From Nostoc sp. LPT (GTDB lineage: Bacteria; Cyanobacteriota; Cyanobacteriia; Cyanobacteriales; Nostocaceae), in assembly GCF_017115165.1 (NCBI RefSeq), contig NZ_JABXKF010000029.1:1-43785 (forward strand): DNA of 43,785 nt. The letters run 5' to 3'. Positions 14,271 through 23,416 of the stretch are shown here, piece by piece. A program made the position numbers and the translations under genes. The notes beneath the pieces were generated by a model. That model searched no databases. It saw only the letters and a list, made by a program, of their open reading frames with translations, and was not told the DNA's origin. Position 1 is the first letter of the stretch; each line of letters opens with the position of its first letter.

Positions 14271-15566
14271 GTGATTGAGCGTTATACTTTGCCCGAAATG
14301 GCTAATCTGTGGAGTGAAGCCTATAAACTAAAAACTTGGCTGCAAGTCGAAATTGCTGTTTGTGAGGCTCAAGCTGAACTTGGTTACATTCCATCTGAAG
14401 CCGTTGAGGAAATTAAGGCTAAGGCAGATTTTGATCCAAAGCGGGTACTGGAAATTGAGGCTGTAGTCCGCCACGATGTCATTGCTTTCTTGACAAATGT
14501 CAATGAATATGTTGGTGATGCCGGACGCTACATTCACCTGGGTTTAACGAGTTCGGATGTTTTGGATACAGCTTTAGCATTGCAATTAGTTGCCAGTTTG
14601 GATATATTATTGCAACGTCTGGAAGATTTGATTCAGGTAATTCGCCAAAAAGCACGGGAACATCGTCATACAGTGATGGCTGGCCGATCGCACGGTATTC
14701 ACGCTGAACCGATTACTTTTGGTTTTAAGCTAGCTGGTTGGTTAGCAGAAGTGTTGCGACACCAAGAACGTTTGATAATACTCCGCGAAACTATTGCTGT
14801 AGGTAAGATTTCCGGTGCAGTGGGAACCTATGCTAACGTTGAACCGCGTGTAGAAGCGATAGCTTGTCAAAAACTCGGACTCAAACCCGATACGGTCTCA
14901 ACCCAAGTTATTTCCCGCGATCGCCACGCCGACTACGTGCAACAATTAGCTTTGGTAGCTGCAACCATCGAACGCTTTGCTGTAGAAATTCGCAATCTCC
15001 AAAAAACAGACGTTTTAGAAGTCGAAGAATTCTTCGCCAAAGGTCAAAAAGGCTCCTCAGCAATGCCACACAAGCGTAACCCCATCCGTTCGGAACGACT
15101 GACAGGAATGGCACGACTCATCAGAAGTCATGCTGGTGCAGCTTTAGAAAACGTTGCTTTATGGCATGAGCGAGACATTTCTCACAGTTCTGTAGAACGG
15201 GTAATTTTGCCAGATACTTGTACTTTGACCCACTTTATGTTGTCAGAAATAACCGATTTGGTGAAAAACTTGTTGGTCTATCCTGAGAACATGAAACGTA
15301 ATCTCAACTGTTACGGCGGCGTTGTGTTCAGCCAAAAAGTGTTACTGGCTTTGATAGACAAAGGAAGCAGCCGAGAAGAGGCTTATGCGATCGTTCAAGA
15401 AAGCGCTCATGCCGCTTGGAATCAGCCAGAAGGAAACTTCCAAGACTTGATTAGCAAAGATCCGCGTGTTACCCAAAAGTTGTCTCCAGCAGAACTAGAG
15501 GTTTGTTTCGACCCCCAAGAACATCTGCGGCATTTAGAAGCAGTTTACCAACGATTGAGTATTTAG
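14271..15566 (+). CDS. purB: Adenylosuccinate lyase
   Basis: The 431-residue enzyme removes fumarate from SAICAR and from adenylosuccinate in purine synthesis. Family features are visible: the N-terminal MIERYTLPEMANLW, the TSSDVLDTALALQ helix, GRSHGIHAEPITFGFK with the catalytic His, and the signature KGSSAMPHKRNPIRSE, followed by HERDISHSSVER. The start is GTG at 14271, which gives the usual MIERYT start for cyanobacterial PurB. There is no stronger upstream start. Length is normal. A 30-bp palindrome follows 11 bases after the stop. Confidence 0.96.
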   Translation: MIERYTLPEMANLWSEAYKLKTWLQVEIAVCEAQAELGYIPSEAVEEIKAKADFDPKRVLEIEAVVRHDVIAFLTNVNEYVGDAGRYIHLGLTSSDVLDTALALQLVASLDILLQRLEDLIQVIRQKAREHRHTVMAGRSHGIHAEPITFGFKLAGWLAEVLRHQERLIILRETIAVGKISGAVGTYANVEPRVEAIACQKLGLKPDTVSTQVISRDRHADYVQQLALVAATIERFAVEIRNLQKTDVLEVEEFFAKGQKGSSAMPHKRNPIRSERLTGMARLIRSHAGAALENVALWHERDISHSSVERVILPDTCTLTHFMLSEITDLVKNLLVYPENMKRNLNCYGGVVFSQKVLLALIDKGSSREEAYAIVQESAHAAWNQPEGNFQDLISKDPRVTQKLSPAELEVCFDPQEHLRHLEAVYQRLSI

Positions 15567-15577
15567 GATTAATTTCC

Positions 15578-15607
15578 TTGTAGTAAGCGTTTAAACGCTT
15601 ACTACAA
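15578..15607. terminator. Perfect 30-bp palindrome downstream of purB
   Basis: ttgtagtaagcgttt is followed at once by its exact inverse, aaacgcttactacaa. It can form a 13-bp or longer stem. There is no T-run on the plus strand, so it may be a factor-dependent terminator or a dispersed palindromic repeat. The stretch 15608-15885 holds nothing further that I can support. Confidence 0.5.
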
Positions 15608-15885
15608 ACCTCTTACCCAAAAAATACGCAGATATTATCAAAAAAGATATATAGCAATCCGATTTGATTTTTGAACTTATTTGCGTGGTGCGCGATAGAC
15701 AGGCAAGAGGCAACCGGAAAAAGGCTCTTTAAGTTGTACGGAGTTTTTTCACACAATCAAATATGAGTTCTATATGAAGATACTAACAACATTTAAGATT
15801 GGAATCTTTTTGATGCTCGAATTATTGCCAGCACTGGGTAGTATACATAACAAATACTTGCTTATTTATTAATATTACGAGTGCT

Positions 15886-16455
15886 TTGATGATTGAAATC
15901 CTAGCCACACTTTCTGCTTCTGCGGCAGCAGGAATGAGAATAGGCATACCTTTGCTGATTATTGGATTATTGCAGGGTAGTAACTTGTGGTCGCAAGTTC
16001 CAATTTTATCTCACATTTCTCCACCAATATTATTAGGCTGCCTCACCAGTTGGTCATTAATTGAATTATTTTTCTCAAAAAAGCTATGGGGGCAAAGATC
16101 GCTCCAACTGATTCAGTTATTCATGTCTCCCCTGGTGGGCGCAATTATGGGGTTAGGAGTAGCTACAGCAACAGCAACGCCAAACTGATTGATTGCCATA
16201 ATTGGGGGTTTGTTAGCTTTGGTACTCCAGCTCGTCCAAGTTGGTTGGTTCTATCGCTTACGTGGCTTACCTCTGTGGGCAGTCTTCCTTCAAGATACCT
16301 TGTGCATCGCTCTAGTATTATTTGCCTTTGATGCTCCTTGGCAAGGAGGAGTGATTGCTTTAATACTGCTCTGGTTTGCAGTTCGTAGTGCGAAGCAGTG
16401 GTATGACTGGTATCACAAAGAGAGAAGGCATGGGGCATGGGGTATGGGGGACTAG
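15886..16455 (+). pseudogene. DUF4126-like membrane protein gene with an in-frame TGA
   Basis: One frame covers both halves. Codons 1-100 encode MMIEILATLSASAAAGMRIG to TATATPN, TGA lies at 16186-16188, and the same frame continues LIAIIGGLLALVLQLVQVGW to the stop at 16453-16455. Together the halves make a protein of about 189 residues with four to five hydrophobic spans, close to family length. Either half alone is too short. The tail (HKERRHGAWGMGD) runs into low-complexity repeat DNA. It is a nonsense-inactivated gene, a recent mutation or a sequencing error. The TTG after the stop could restart translation of the second half. Confidence 0.65.
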
Positions 16456-16577
16456 GGACAAGGAGATAGGTCTGAAGATCGGCCTTCCTTAGATGGCGTA
16501 GCCATCCCCAACAGGGTACAGAACTCCTCCTAACAAAGACGCGCAAGGGACGGGAATACAAGGGAAGAGTTTTCCAC

Positions 16578-16604
16578 TGCCCAATGCCCAATGCCCAATG
16601 CCCT
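16578..16604. repeat. CCCAATG heptamer repeat (STRR)
   Basis: Three to four direct copies of gcccaat lie just after the ferrochelatase stop on its opposite side. Heptameric short tandem repeats of this type are characteristic of heterocystous cyanobacteria. The adjoining 16456-16577 holds no gene. Confidence 0.75.
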
Positions 16605-17771
16605 TTACTGCAAAAGCCCAATCATGTGCAAGAAGCCGTGACCGGTAATCAACTCTACGATTAAGGCAATAAAACCCAGCATCGCAATCCGACCATTCCA
16701 TACTTCAGCACTAGTTGTCAGACCCCATTCCCAACGCTCTTGAGGGTACATTTTTACCATTTTTTTCATTTGGGCAGCTTGCGAAAGCTTGAAACTGGGA
16801 TTTCTCAGTGCATCAATCACTAGTTCAGCTAGTGCATTAATAAATACTGGATGGGTATTGGGAGCCGGTACGCGGCGGAAGTTGTGAATTCCTGATTCTT
16901 CAGCTACTTCTCGATACTCAATATCAATTTCTTGTAGTGTCTCGATATGCTCTGAGACAAAACTAATTGGCACGACAACCAAATCTTTCACGCCTTGTGC
17001 GCCTAGTTCTTTGAGGGCGTCTTCAGTATAGGGTTGAAGCCATTCTACTGGGCCGACACGACTTTGGTAAGCTAAGGTGTGGACATTGGGTCGATTGAGA
17101 GTCTGCATAATCAATGCAGTACATTCTTCAATTTCCATCTGGTAAGGGTCGCCAGCTTCTTCAACGTAGCTTTTCGGAACGCCGTGGGCGCTGAAGAATA
17201 TATGAACCTCATCCGGGTTCGGGAATTGCTCAAGTTCCTGGGCTATAAGTTGCGCCATTGCTTGAAGATAGCCTGGTTGTTTATACCAAGAAGGAATGAC
17301 GGTGTAATCAATAGGTTGAAGTTTTGGATCTTCTTGCCAAAGTTTGTCTAAAAGCCGGAAGCTGGAACCACTGGTGCTGATAGAAAACTGGGGATATAGT
17401 GGTAATATTACCAAGTGTTCTACCTTATCTTGGGTAATTTGTGCGATCGCCTCTTCTGTATACGGATGCCAATAACGCATTCCCACGTAGATATTGGCTT
17501 CTTGTCCCAAATAACCCAACTGTTCTTTTAGGGCTTCCCCTTGCGCTTCTGTGATCCTCCGCAGTGGGGAACCACCACCAATTTGCTTATAATTCTCTTT
17601 AGATGTTCTGATTCGCCTTGAGGCAATAAACCAGGCTAGGGGCTTTTGCAACCAGCGAAATGGTAGGCGAATAATTTCCGGATCGGAAAATAGGTTGTAC
17701 AAAAACGGCCCAACATCCTCTAGCTTATCGGGGCCACCGAGATTGAGTAATAAGACGCCTACACGACCCAT
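16605..17771 (-). CDS. hemH: Ferrochelatase with C-terminal chlorophyll a/b-binding (HLIP-like) domain
   Basis: The 388-residue enzyme inserts Fe(II) into protoporphyrin IX, the last step of heme synthesis. It opens [15 protein letters not shown], and has [15 protein letters not shown], the conserved [17 protein letters not shown] with the catalytic His, and [19 protein letters not shown]. After residue about 325 comes a linker and the single membrane helix [20 protein letters not shown], whose E-x-x-N-x-R pattern binds chlorophyll in light-harvesting-like proteins. That extension is typical of cyanobacterial and plastid ferrochelatases and links heme synthesis to pigment supply. The same motif recurs in the HLIP genes at 27.0-28.0 kb. 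Confidence 0.96.
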   Translation of the reverse strand: MGRVGVLLLNLGGPDKLEDVGPFLYNLFSDPEIIRLPFRWLQKPLAWFIASRRIRTSKENYKQIGGGSPLRRITEAQGEALKEQLGYLGQEANIYVGMRYWHPYTEEAIAQITQDKVEHLVILPLYPQFSISTSGSSFRLLDKLWQEDPKLQPIDYTVIPSWYKQPGYLQAMAQLIAQELEQFPNPDEVHIFFSAHGVPKSYVEEAGDPYQMEIEECTALIMQTLNRPNVHTLAYQSRVGPVEWLQPYTEDALKELGAQGVKDLVVVPISFVSEHIETLQEIDIEYREVAEESGIHNFRRVPAPNTHPVFINALAELVIDALRNPSFKLSQAAQMKKMVKMYPQERWEWGLTTSAEVWNGRIAMLGFIALIVELITGHGFLHMIGLLQ

Positions 17772-17864
17772 AGCAGTTACTTTCCCCCAATCTTTTCAGG
17801 TTTTTTACTAATGTTAACAATATATCTTTATTAAATATAAAGCTTAATAGCAAGGAAATATGCA

Positions 17865-18488
17865 ATGGCAACAATTTTAAGAGATTGGAGTTACCGCTAT
17901 CAGTGGTTATATGATGGTATCTCTCGTTTAGCAGCCTTAAGTGTAGGTGGTGAAGCCCGTTTTCGGCAACTTGCTTTGCAAGGCTTAACAATTCACTCAG
18001 ATTCTCAGGTTTTAGATTTATGTTGTGGTAGTGGCCAAACGACGGAGTTTTTAGTAAAAACTTCACAAAACGTAACAGGATTGGATGCTTCACCCAAGTC
18101 TTTGCAACGGGCGCGGCTAAATGTACCGGAAGCTTCATACATAGAAGCTTTTGCTGAGGAGATGCCATTTGCAGATAATTTGTTTGATATGGTGCATACC
18201 AGCGTTGCATTACACGAGATGCAGCCTCAGCAATTACGAAAAATTATTAATGAAGTTTATCGGGTACTGAAGCCAGGAGGAGTGTTTACGCTGGTGGATT
18301 TTCACGCTCCGACAAATCCGATATTTTGGCCTGGGATATCGGTGTTTTTGTTGTTGTTTGAGACGGAAACAGCTTGGGAACTGCTGAAAACTGATTTAGC
18401 TGAGTTGTTAGCTAAGACTGGCTTTGAAGTGAGTATGTCTACTTTATATGCAGGTGGAAGTTTGCAAGTGATACAAGCTAATAAATGA
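17865..18488 (+). CDS. Class I SAM-dependent methyltransferase
   Basis: The 207-residue protein has the Rossmann methyltransferase motifs in order: VLDLCCGSGQT (49-59, SAM glycine loop), VTGLDASPKSLQRAR (acidic end of strand 2), EEMPFADNLFDMVHTSVALHE and VLKPGGVFTLVDFH. It resembles the UbiE/COQ5-like group by the EVYRVLKPGG segment, but the substrate cannot be told. Start: aaggaa lies 7 bases before ATG. It is divergent from hemH, 93 bp apart, so the two promoters share that gap. Confidence 0.9.
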   Translation: MATILRDWSYRYQWLYDGISRLAALSVGGEARFRQLALQGLTIHSDSQVLDLCCGSGQTTEFLVKTSQNVTGLDASPKSLQRARLNVPEASYIEAFAEEMPFADNLFDMVHTSVALHEMQPQQLRKIINEVYRVLKPGGVFTLVDFHAPTNPIFWPGISVFLLLFETETAWELLKTDLAELLAKTGFEVSMSTLYAGGSLQVIQANK

Positions 18489-18495
18489 ACAATAC

Positions 18496-18539
18496 TACTT
18501 TATTAATGGCAGTTAAGAGACTCTGCTATTAATAAAGTA
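18496..18539 (+). terminator. Hairpin after the methyltransferase gene
   Basis: TACTTTATTAAT and ATTAATAAAGTA pair perfectly over 12 bp, with a further GCAG/CTGC inner stem. Downstream bases (taggttatttttatata) are T-rich. This is a plausible rho-independent terminator. Confidence 0.65.
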
Positions 18540-18583
18540 TAGGTTATTTTTATATAGTACTTAAGCAGGTAAGCGGTGAAAAA

Positions 18584-19105
18584 ATGACGCAGGAACTAAT
18601 AGACCTCAAAAAGAGTATTTTGGAAGGACGTTATGCAGATGCCTTAGCAATTGTAGACGAATTAGAAGGCATGAGTAAACAAGCTATTCTGCGGAATATC
18701 CAAGCTTATTTAAGGATTTTGCTGATTCATTTGATTAAGAACCGGGTAGAACAACGATTAACTGGTTCATGGGCAAATTCTATTCGTAATTCAATCCGAG
18801 AAATTAAAAGTCTTAATATCAAAGATAATAAAAAATCTTACTATATTAATTTAGGGGAGTGGGAGAGTTTGATAGAAGAGGAAGTGATTGAAGATGCGAT
18901 CGCAGATGCCAGCGATGAAGTAAAGAATGGAGTATATAATCAATTCCAACTGTCTGAAATAGTGGATAGGAACCAAATTATTCAGACTGCGTTAACGTTT
19001 TTGGCGCTAACTTATTCCTATTCAGCTAAGGAGTTACCCACAGTTTTGGCTGAAAATTTAACTCAGTTATGCGGTGGAGAAGATTGGAAAGCAGGTAGGC
19101 GGTAA
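18584..19105 (+). CDS. DUF29 family protein
   Basis: The 173-residue protein is helical. The segment KQAILRNIQAYLRILLIHLIKN, followed by GSWANSIRNSIREIKSLN, is the DUF29 core (a helix, a HL-x-K turn, then SW-x-x-SI). Its C-terminal half (YYINLGEWESLIEEEVIEDAI to ALTYSYSAKELP) is a variant tail seen in cyanobacteria. DUF29 proteins are abundant in cyanobacteria and have no known function. The stop codon lies only 5 bp before the first CRISPR repeat, so the gene reads towards the distal end of the array. I see no reason to call it a cas gene. Confidence 0.8.
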   Translation: MTQELIDLKKSILEGRYADALAIVDELEGMSKQAILRNIQAYLRILLIHLIKNRVEQRLTGSWANSIRNSIREIKSLNIKDNKKSYYINLGEWESLIEEEVIEDAIADASDEVKNGVYNQFQLSEIVDRNQIIQTALTFLALTYSYSAKELPTVLAENLTQLCGGEDWKAGRR

Positions 19106-19110
19106 AAAAT

Positions 19111-20090
19111 GTTTCAACCCCTAATAGGGATTTTGATGAATCGCAATAGGCGATCGCGTATTTATCAATTACTTGTTGATTGAGTTTCAATCCCTAATAG
19201 GGATTTTGATGAATTGCAATTCCTAAAAATGTTGGTAAATTAGCGCGGTCCTTTAAGTTTCAATCCCTAATAGGGATTTTGATGAATTGCAATAGCTTTG
19301 CTCCACCGCAGGTATCACTCCCGGATTAGTTTCAATCCCTAATAGGGATTTTGATGAATTGCAATATTTTGTGGGTACTTCGTGGATCTCCAAAGTGGAA
19401 GTTTCAATCCCTAATAGGGATTTTGATGAATTGCAATATTTTACTGTTAATAGCTAGCTCAATCTTCTAAGTTTCAATCCCTAATAGGGATTTTGATGAA
19501 TTGCAATTTAGCGCAAAAAGCAGAAGCTACAACACTTACAGCGTTTCAATCCCTAATAGGGATTTTGATGAATTGCAATTCCATATATACCACCCAATTG
19601 ATCAGCAAATTCAAGTTTCAATCCCTAATAGGGATTTTGATGAATTGCAATGAGGAAGTACTAGAAGAACTACGCCAGTGTCAGCATTGGAGTTTCAATC
19701 CCTAATAGGGATTTTGATGAATTGCAATCTTACGAGTTACACGAGGCTTACCATAGATTACAAGTTTCAATCCCTAATAGGGATTTTGATGAATTGCAAT
19801 ACGCATAGCAAATTAGTTAAATGCGATCGCGACGTTTCAATCCCTAATAGGGATTTTGATGAATTGCAATCGATTAAGCCAACACGGAGTAGGAGAATAT
19901 CTTTGTTTCAATCCCTAATAGGGATTTTGATGAATTGCAATACACAGCAGCAAGAATACCAGCCGCCGCCCATAAGTTTCAATCCCTAATAGGGATTTTG
20001 ATGAATTGCAATGTAAATGCGGTGCATACTCTCCTCTCTCTTGTAATCTTTTTGTTTCAATCCCTAATAGGGATTTTGATGAATTGCAAT
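19111..20090 (-). CRISPR. CRISPR array, 14 repeats of 37 bp, 13 spacers
   Basis: Repeats (plus strand) begin gtttcaatccctaatagg and end gatgaattgcaat. They start at 19111, 19184, 19257, 19329, 19401, 19471, 19543, 19615, 19692, 19764, 19834, 19905, 19976 and 20054. Spacers are 33 to 41 bp and all differ. Thirteen repeats look identical; the first (19111-19147) has two T to C changes. Read on the minus strand the repeat ends in GGGATTGAAAC. The ATTGAAAC tail is the usual crRNA 5' handle of cyanobacterial type I and III systems, so I place transcription on the minus strand. The degenerate repeat is then the old, distal end, as expected. No cas genes are in the window. Confidence 0.97.
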
Positions 20091-20394
20091 AGCGGGAGCC
20101 TGAAAGCCAAGCTATATTTAGTTTTCAAGGTGCGGTTGCGCGATTCTAGAGCAATCATAGCATTAGAGAATTTCTTTGGGAAGAGTGTCGGGAAAGGTTG
20201 AAGGCTGAAACTCAATTATTGTAAGCATTTCAGAGATTGCGCGGATGAATTTGGACAATTAGTCGGGTGAAACGCTTGCTGGTGTTGAGATAGAAGCACT
20301 TTTTTTAGGTTGTGAAATTTGTACACCTACCCCTCCGCGCTATTTGACCATACAGTAACCTAAATATAAGGGAACTTAGTAATTCAACGTAGAG
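20091..20394 (-). promoter_or_regulatory. Probable CRISPR leader
   Basis: This 304-bp gap has no supported gene and adjoins the conserved-repeat end of the array. On the minus strand a -10-like TATGAT lies at 20154-20159, about 65 bases before the first repeat, with only a weak -35. The bases nearest the array (minus strand: ccttgaaaactaaatatagc) are AT-rich. Leader identity is inferred from array polarity. Confidence 0.5.
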
Positions 20395-21228
20395 ATGATG
20401 AAAGAAATAACGCGCCGCAAATTTATTGCAACAGCTACAGTGGCGACAGGTTTTGCCCTCGCAGTACAACCCATTTCTGCCGGAGTCATCACTACTGATG
20501 CCAAGGGGTTAGTAGCTGGTGCAGTAAAAATTCCCGTCAAAGATGGCGAAATTCCTGCCTATAGAGCAGCACCATCTACTGGTGATAATTTCCCAATCAT
20601 TCTGGTAATCCAGGAAATTTTTGGTGTACACGAGCATATCCAGGATATCACTCGTCGCTTTGCTCGGTTGGGATATTTAGCGATCGCACCCGAATTATTC
20701 GTGCGTCAAGGCGATGTCTCGAAGTTAAGCAACATAGACGAAATTCGTCCAATTGTCGCCAAAGTACCAGACGCCCAAGTATTATCCGATCTTGATGCCA
20801 CACTAAACTGGGCAAAGAAGTCAGCTAAGGGTAATGGCGAGAAGTTGGGAATTACAGGTTTCTGTTGGGGCGGTCGTATTATTTGGTTATATGCAGCACA
20901 TAATCCCCAAGTGAAGGCTGGTGTAGCTTGGTATGGGCGACTGGTGGGCGATGCTACCGAACTTCAGCCCAAGTATCCTGTCGATATTGCATCAAAACTG
21001 ACAGTCCCCATTCTCGGACTCTATGGTGGGAAAGATACAGGTATTTCTCTTGATACAGTAGAGCAGATGCGTGAGCGCTTACAGTCCAGCAGTAGCAAAT
21101 CTGAAATCATCGTCTATCCCAATGCACCCCACGCATTTTTTGCCGATTATCGCCCTTCCTACCGTGAGAAAGAAGCTCAGGATGGTTGGAAACGCCTCTT
21201 GGCATGGTTTAAGCAAAATGGTGTTTAA
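20395..21228 (+). CDS. Dienelactone hydrolase family protein, Tat-exported
   Basis: The 277-residue protein starts [20 protein letters not shown], a twin-arginine signal with a hydrophobic stretch, so it probably acts in the periplasm. The alpha/beta-hydrolase core follows: [20 protein letters not shown], the nucleophile Cys in [10 protein letters not shown] (in place of the Ser of most hydrolases), Asp in YGGKDTG and His in NAPHAFF. Cys-Asp-His is the dienelactone hydrolase triad, used to open cyclic lactones. The true substrate is unknown. The gene converges with the esterase at 21241, only 12 bp apart. Confidence 0.92.
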   Translation: MMKEITRRKFIATATVATGFALAVQPISAGVITTDAKGLVAGAVKIPVKDGEIPAYRAAPSTGDNFPIILVIQEIFGVHEHIQDITRRFARLGYLAIAPELFVRQGDVSKLSNIDEIRPIVAKVPDAQVLSDLDATLNWAKKSAKGNGEKLGITGFCWGGRIIWLYAAHNPQVKAGVAWYGRLVGDATELQPKYPVDIASKLTVPILGLYGGKDTGISLDTVEQMRERLQSSSSKSEIIVYPNAPHAFFADYRPSYREKEAQDGWKRLLAWFKQNGV

Positions 21229-21240
21229 AAAATTAGCTAC

Positions 21241-22182
21241 TCATGAACTGTGACGCTGAAAAAAGTCCCAAATTGTTTCACTGGCGTTCAGCCCCAGCTT
21301 TGCATTGAATTTGTTCAGGCTCTTGTCAGTTGAAGAACCACCAGGCCAGAAATGTCCACCGTTTACTACCGCTAGCTGCCAAACTTCAGAGTTGCCACTA
21401 CAACCTGTGTAGATAGCGGTTTTCACTTTATCTTTAGAAAACTTCAAAGATGCATTTGATAAGGTACATCGATCGTGCGATCGCCAAAAATCTACCATGT
21501 CTGAGATCGAAACCAGCGCTCCTCGTTGAGTGTAGTCATCACCTTCATAAAGGACATCGCGATCGTTTGTACCGTTGATCGTTAACATCGAGATGGAAGT
21601 TTGAGGCTGGCAATTAGGTTTTAGTCTAGCTGGGAGCGAACCAGCTACTGATGCAAAACCAGCAATTTTATCAGGTAACTTACAAGCCAGTGCTTGGGTA
21701 AGTATGCCACCTCTAGAAAAACCGGTGGCATAAACTTTATGACTATCAATATTAAGTTGCTGCTGAAGATGACTAATCAAAGCACTGACAAACAAAACAT
21801 CATCCACCTTTCCTTGAGTGTTAGCTCTAAGGCTCCATGTTTGGTCAATTCCATCTGGATAAACAACAATAAATCCTTTTTGATCTGCTAATTCATTGAA
21901 GCGAGTCACATTACTGATAGACCGACCATTACCATCATCTCCATGAAACACTAAAACTAACGGCATTGGGCGGTCTAGATTATAAGATTTTGGGGTATAA
22001 AAATAGTAGGTACGTAACTTTCCTTGATCGTATAGTTCTCCATAATTGTCACCAATCAAGATTTTTTCTTTAGTTATACTGTTTTCTTCAGCCTGAATGG
22101 AATCGCAGGCTGTTATTAAACTAATTCCTAATAGAAAGATTAAAAATTTTTTAACAAGCCGAAAATTCTGATATATATTCAT
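21241..22182 (-). CDS. Lipoprotein esterase of the PHB depolymerase / feruloyl esterase (LpqC) family
   Basis: The 313-residue protein has a lipoprotein signal (KKFLIFLLGISLITAC; lipid-modified Cys at 26). The hydrolase core shows YFYTPKSYNLDRPMPLVLVFH, HGDDGNGRSISNVTRFNELAD and the nucleophile elbow ATGFSRGGILTQALAC with Ser as nucleophile. Further on are INGTNDRDVLYEGDDY (Asp region) and VNGGHFWPGG (catalytic His). Family members cut polyhydroxybutyrate, feruloyl or acetyl esters; the substrate here is open. It is membrane-anchored, facing the periplasm or outer membrane. Confidence 0.88.
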   Translation of the reverse strand: MNIYQNFRLVKKFLIFLLGISLITACDSIQAEENSITKEKILIGDNYGELYDQGKLRTYYFYTPKSYNLDRPMPLVLVFHGDDGNGRSISNVTRFNELADQKGFIVVYPDGIDQTWSLRANTQGKVDDVLFVSALISHLQQQLNIDSHKVYATGFSRGGILTQALACKLPDKIAGFASVAGSLPARLKPNCQPQTSISMLTINGTNDRDVLYEGDDYTQRGALVSISDMVDFWRSHDRCTLSNASLKFSKDKVKTAIYTGCSGNSEVWQLAVVNGGHFWPGGSSTDKSLNKFNAKLGLNASETIWDFFQRHSS

Positions 22183-22257
22183 GTTGATTAAGTTGACTGA
22201 TGTCAGCTACTTATATTTACTTCAAAATCTTATTCAGCAACAAATTTTTACCTAACA

Positions 22258-22290
22258 GAGGCTAACAACTCTAGTTGAGTTGTTAGCCTC
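22258..22290. terminator. Strong hairpin between two minus-strand genes
   Basis: GAGGCTAACAACTC, a 5-base loop and GAGTTGTTAGCCTC form a perfect 14-bp stem, 10 bp downstream of the stop of the 22301 gene. It probably ends that transcript. T-rich tracts flank it on both strands, but neither is a pure T-run. Confidence 0.7.
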
Positions 22291-22300
22291 TATTTAGATA

Positions 22301-22543
22301 TTAAACTCTGACATTTACATAACGAGCAGGAACTCTAACCTTAACCCACCTATTACCACGTCGTACTGTTTCCCAATGTGCAGGAATTAACTTTAGTTGA
22401 AATCGGGCAACACCAGGTTTATGCACAATAGCAGCTCTATGAACATTGGGTCTAACAATGATTTCTGCTGCTGATGCTTGTGACGGCAAGGAGGAAATTG
22501 CAAATGGGAGAGCAAGTAATGTACCTAATAGAATACGTTTCAT
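22301..22543 (-). CDS. Small basic exported protein
   Basis: From ATG 22543 the product has 80 residues. A signal peptide (MKRILLGTLLALPFAISSL, likely cut after SQASA) is followed by a mature basic part of about 55 residues, with LIPAHWETVRRGNRWVKVRV and PARYVNVRV. The H-W-x-x-x-R-R-G-x-R-W-V segment resembles YXWXXG-type envelope proteins but I cannot name a family. The start is chosen because GGAG lies 8 bases upstream. It is flanked by a strong terminator. Confidence 0.7.
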   Translation of the reverse strand: MKRILLGTLLALPFAISSLPSQASAAEIIVRPNVHRAAIVHKPGVARFQLKLIPAHWETVRRGNRWVKVRVPARYVNVRV

Positions 22544-22823
22544 ATTCAAATCTCCATCAATTTATTTTCTTGAGTTTTATACAGTATTTCTCAATAATTT
22601 GTGAACAAATATTCTTACTCATTAACTTTCCAGTAAGTTTTGTTTGTTACACGACTTAATTGATTTGCTGTATTGCTCTCAGTTTAAAATGCTGAATAAG
22701 AAAACACAGTGGAACAAAGTCATAATTTCAGTATGACTTTATTCACATTTTGAATTTTGGACAAAAAAAGGGAGTTTAGAACTCCTATTTTATTAGTATT
22801 ATTTGCTACTCAATTATGTATGT

Positions 22824-23105
22824 TTACTGGATTCTGTATGCGATCATCCCAATCAATACGGCAAGACCTAGCGCTCTGCGAAAATAATTAACGCCTTGAA
22901 ATAGCTCCATCCATGCCCAAGTAAACAAGGCACCATTTGCCAGAAAGTCTAAGACTGTATTGATTTTACCTGTTGTCAAAACTAGAGTTAGTAAACTAGC
23001 AACTATCCAAAGAATCAGTGGTGGGTTTGGCATTTGACCCAAAACAATGTTACCATTGCTGTCACGGAAGGTTTTATCAATTAATGTATTTTCTGTATTT
23101 TCCAT
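22824..23105 (-). CDS. Small two-span membrane protein, hypothetical
   Basis: The 93-residue protein has a soluble N-terminus (LIDKTFRDSNGNIVLGQMPN) and hydrophobic segments PPLILWIVASLLTLVLTT and ALFTWAWMELFQGVNYF with ALGLAVLIGMIAY. The pattern of a conserved small membrane protein is clear, but I do not recognise a family with a function. No operon partner is close. The 270-bp stretches on either side are AT-rich and non-coding. Confidence 0.7.
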   Translation of the reverse strand: MENTENTLIDKTFRDSNGNIVLGQMPNPPLILWIVASLLTLVLTTGKINTVLDFLANGALFTWAWMELFQGVNYFRRALGLAVLIGMIAYRIQ

Positions 23106-23365
23106 TGTTTGAAATTGCTACTTAGGTAAAAATTATTAACTTGCAAAAATTACAGGTATATTTATTGATAGTAGGCTGAAATTTAATTGCAAGTTATTTA
23201 ATCACATTAAAACATTAAAGTAAATCTATTTACACCTATCTAATTGCTGAGATTAGAGAGATAAAAGCTGTTGAAAAGTTTTGCAGCACTATTACTTATT
23301 AAGAAATAGTTGATGACCTTAACCTGCCAAGGATGCCCTACTCTCTACTCGTAAGTCTGCAAAAC

Positions 23366-23392
23366 ATAGAAAAGCCCCCCATACCGGGAGGC
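23366..23392 (-). terminator. Rho-independent terminator of the 1037-residue protein gene
   Basis: On the minus strand GCCTCCC and GGGGGGC pair (one T-G wobble) around GGTAT, then TTTTCTA follows. It lies 24 bp after the stop at 23417. The remaining part of 23106-23365 shows no gene. Confidence 0.75.
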
Positions 23393-23416
23393 TGAAAAGT
23401 TAGCGGAGACAACTTG

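Noticed and set aside
16186..16188. TGA recoding (selenocysteine or programmed read-through) in the DUF4126 gene
   Set aside because: No hairpin or recoding context is seen; a nonsense mutation is simpler.
18584..19105. DUF29 gene as a possible new CRISPR-associated gene
   Set aside because: DUF29 genes are abundant and scattered in cyanobacteria; adjacency at the distal end of the array is weak evidence.
19106..19110. CRISPR transcription on the plus strand with a leader before 19111
   Set aside because: Only 5 bp separate the DUF29 stop from the first repeat, that repeat is the degenerate one, and the minus-strand repeat ends in ATTGAAAC.
19493..20201. Open frames across the CRISPR array with recurring FQSLIGILMNCN
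   Set aside because: They are translations of the CRISPR repeat; the repeat-spacer structure explains them fully.
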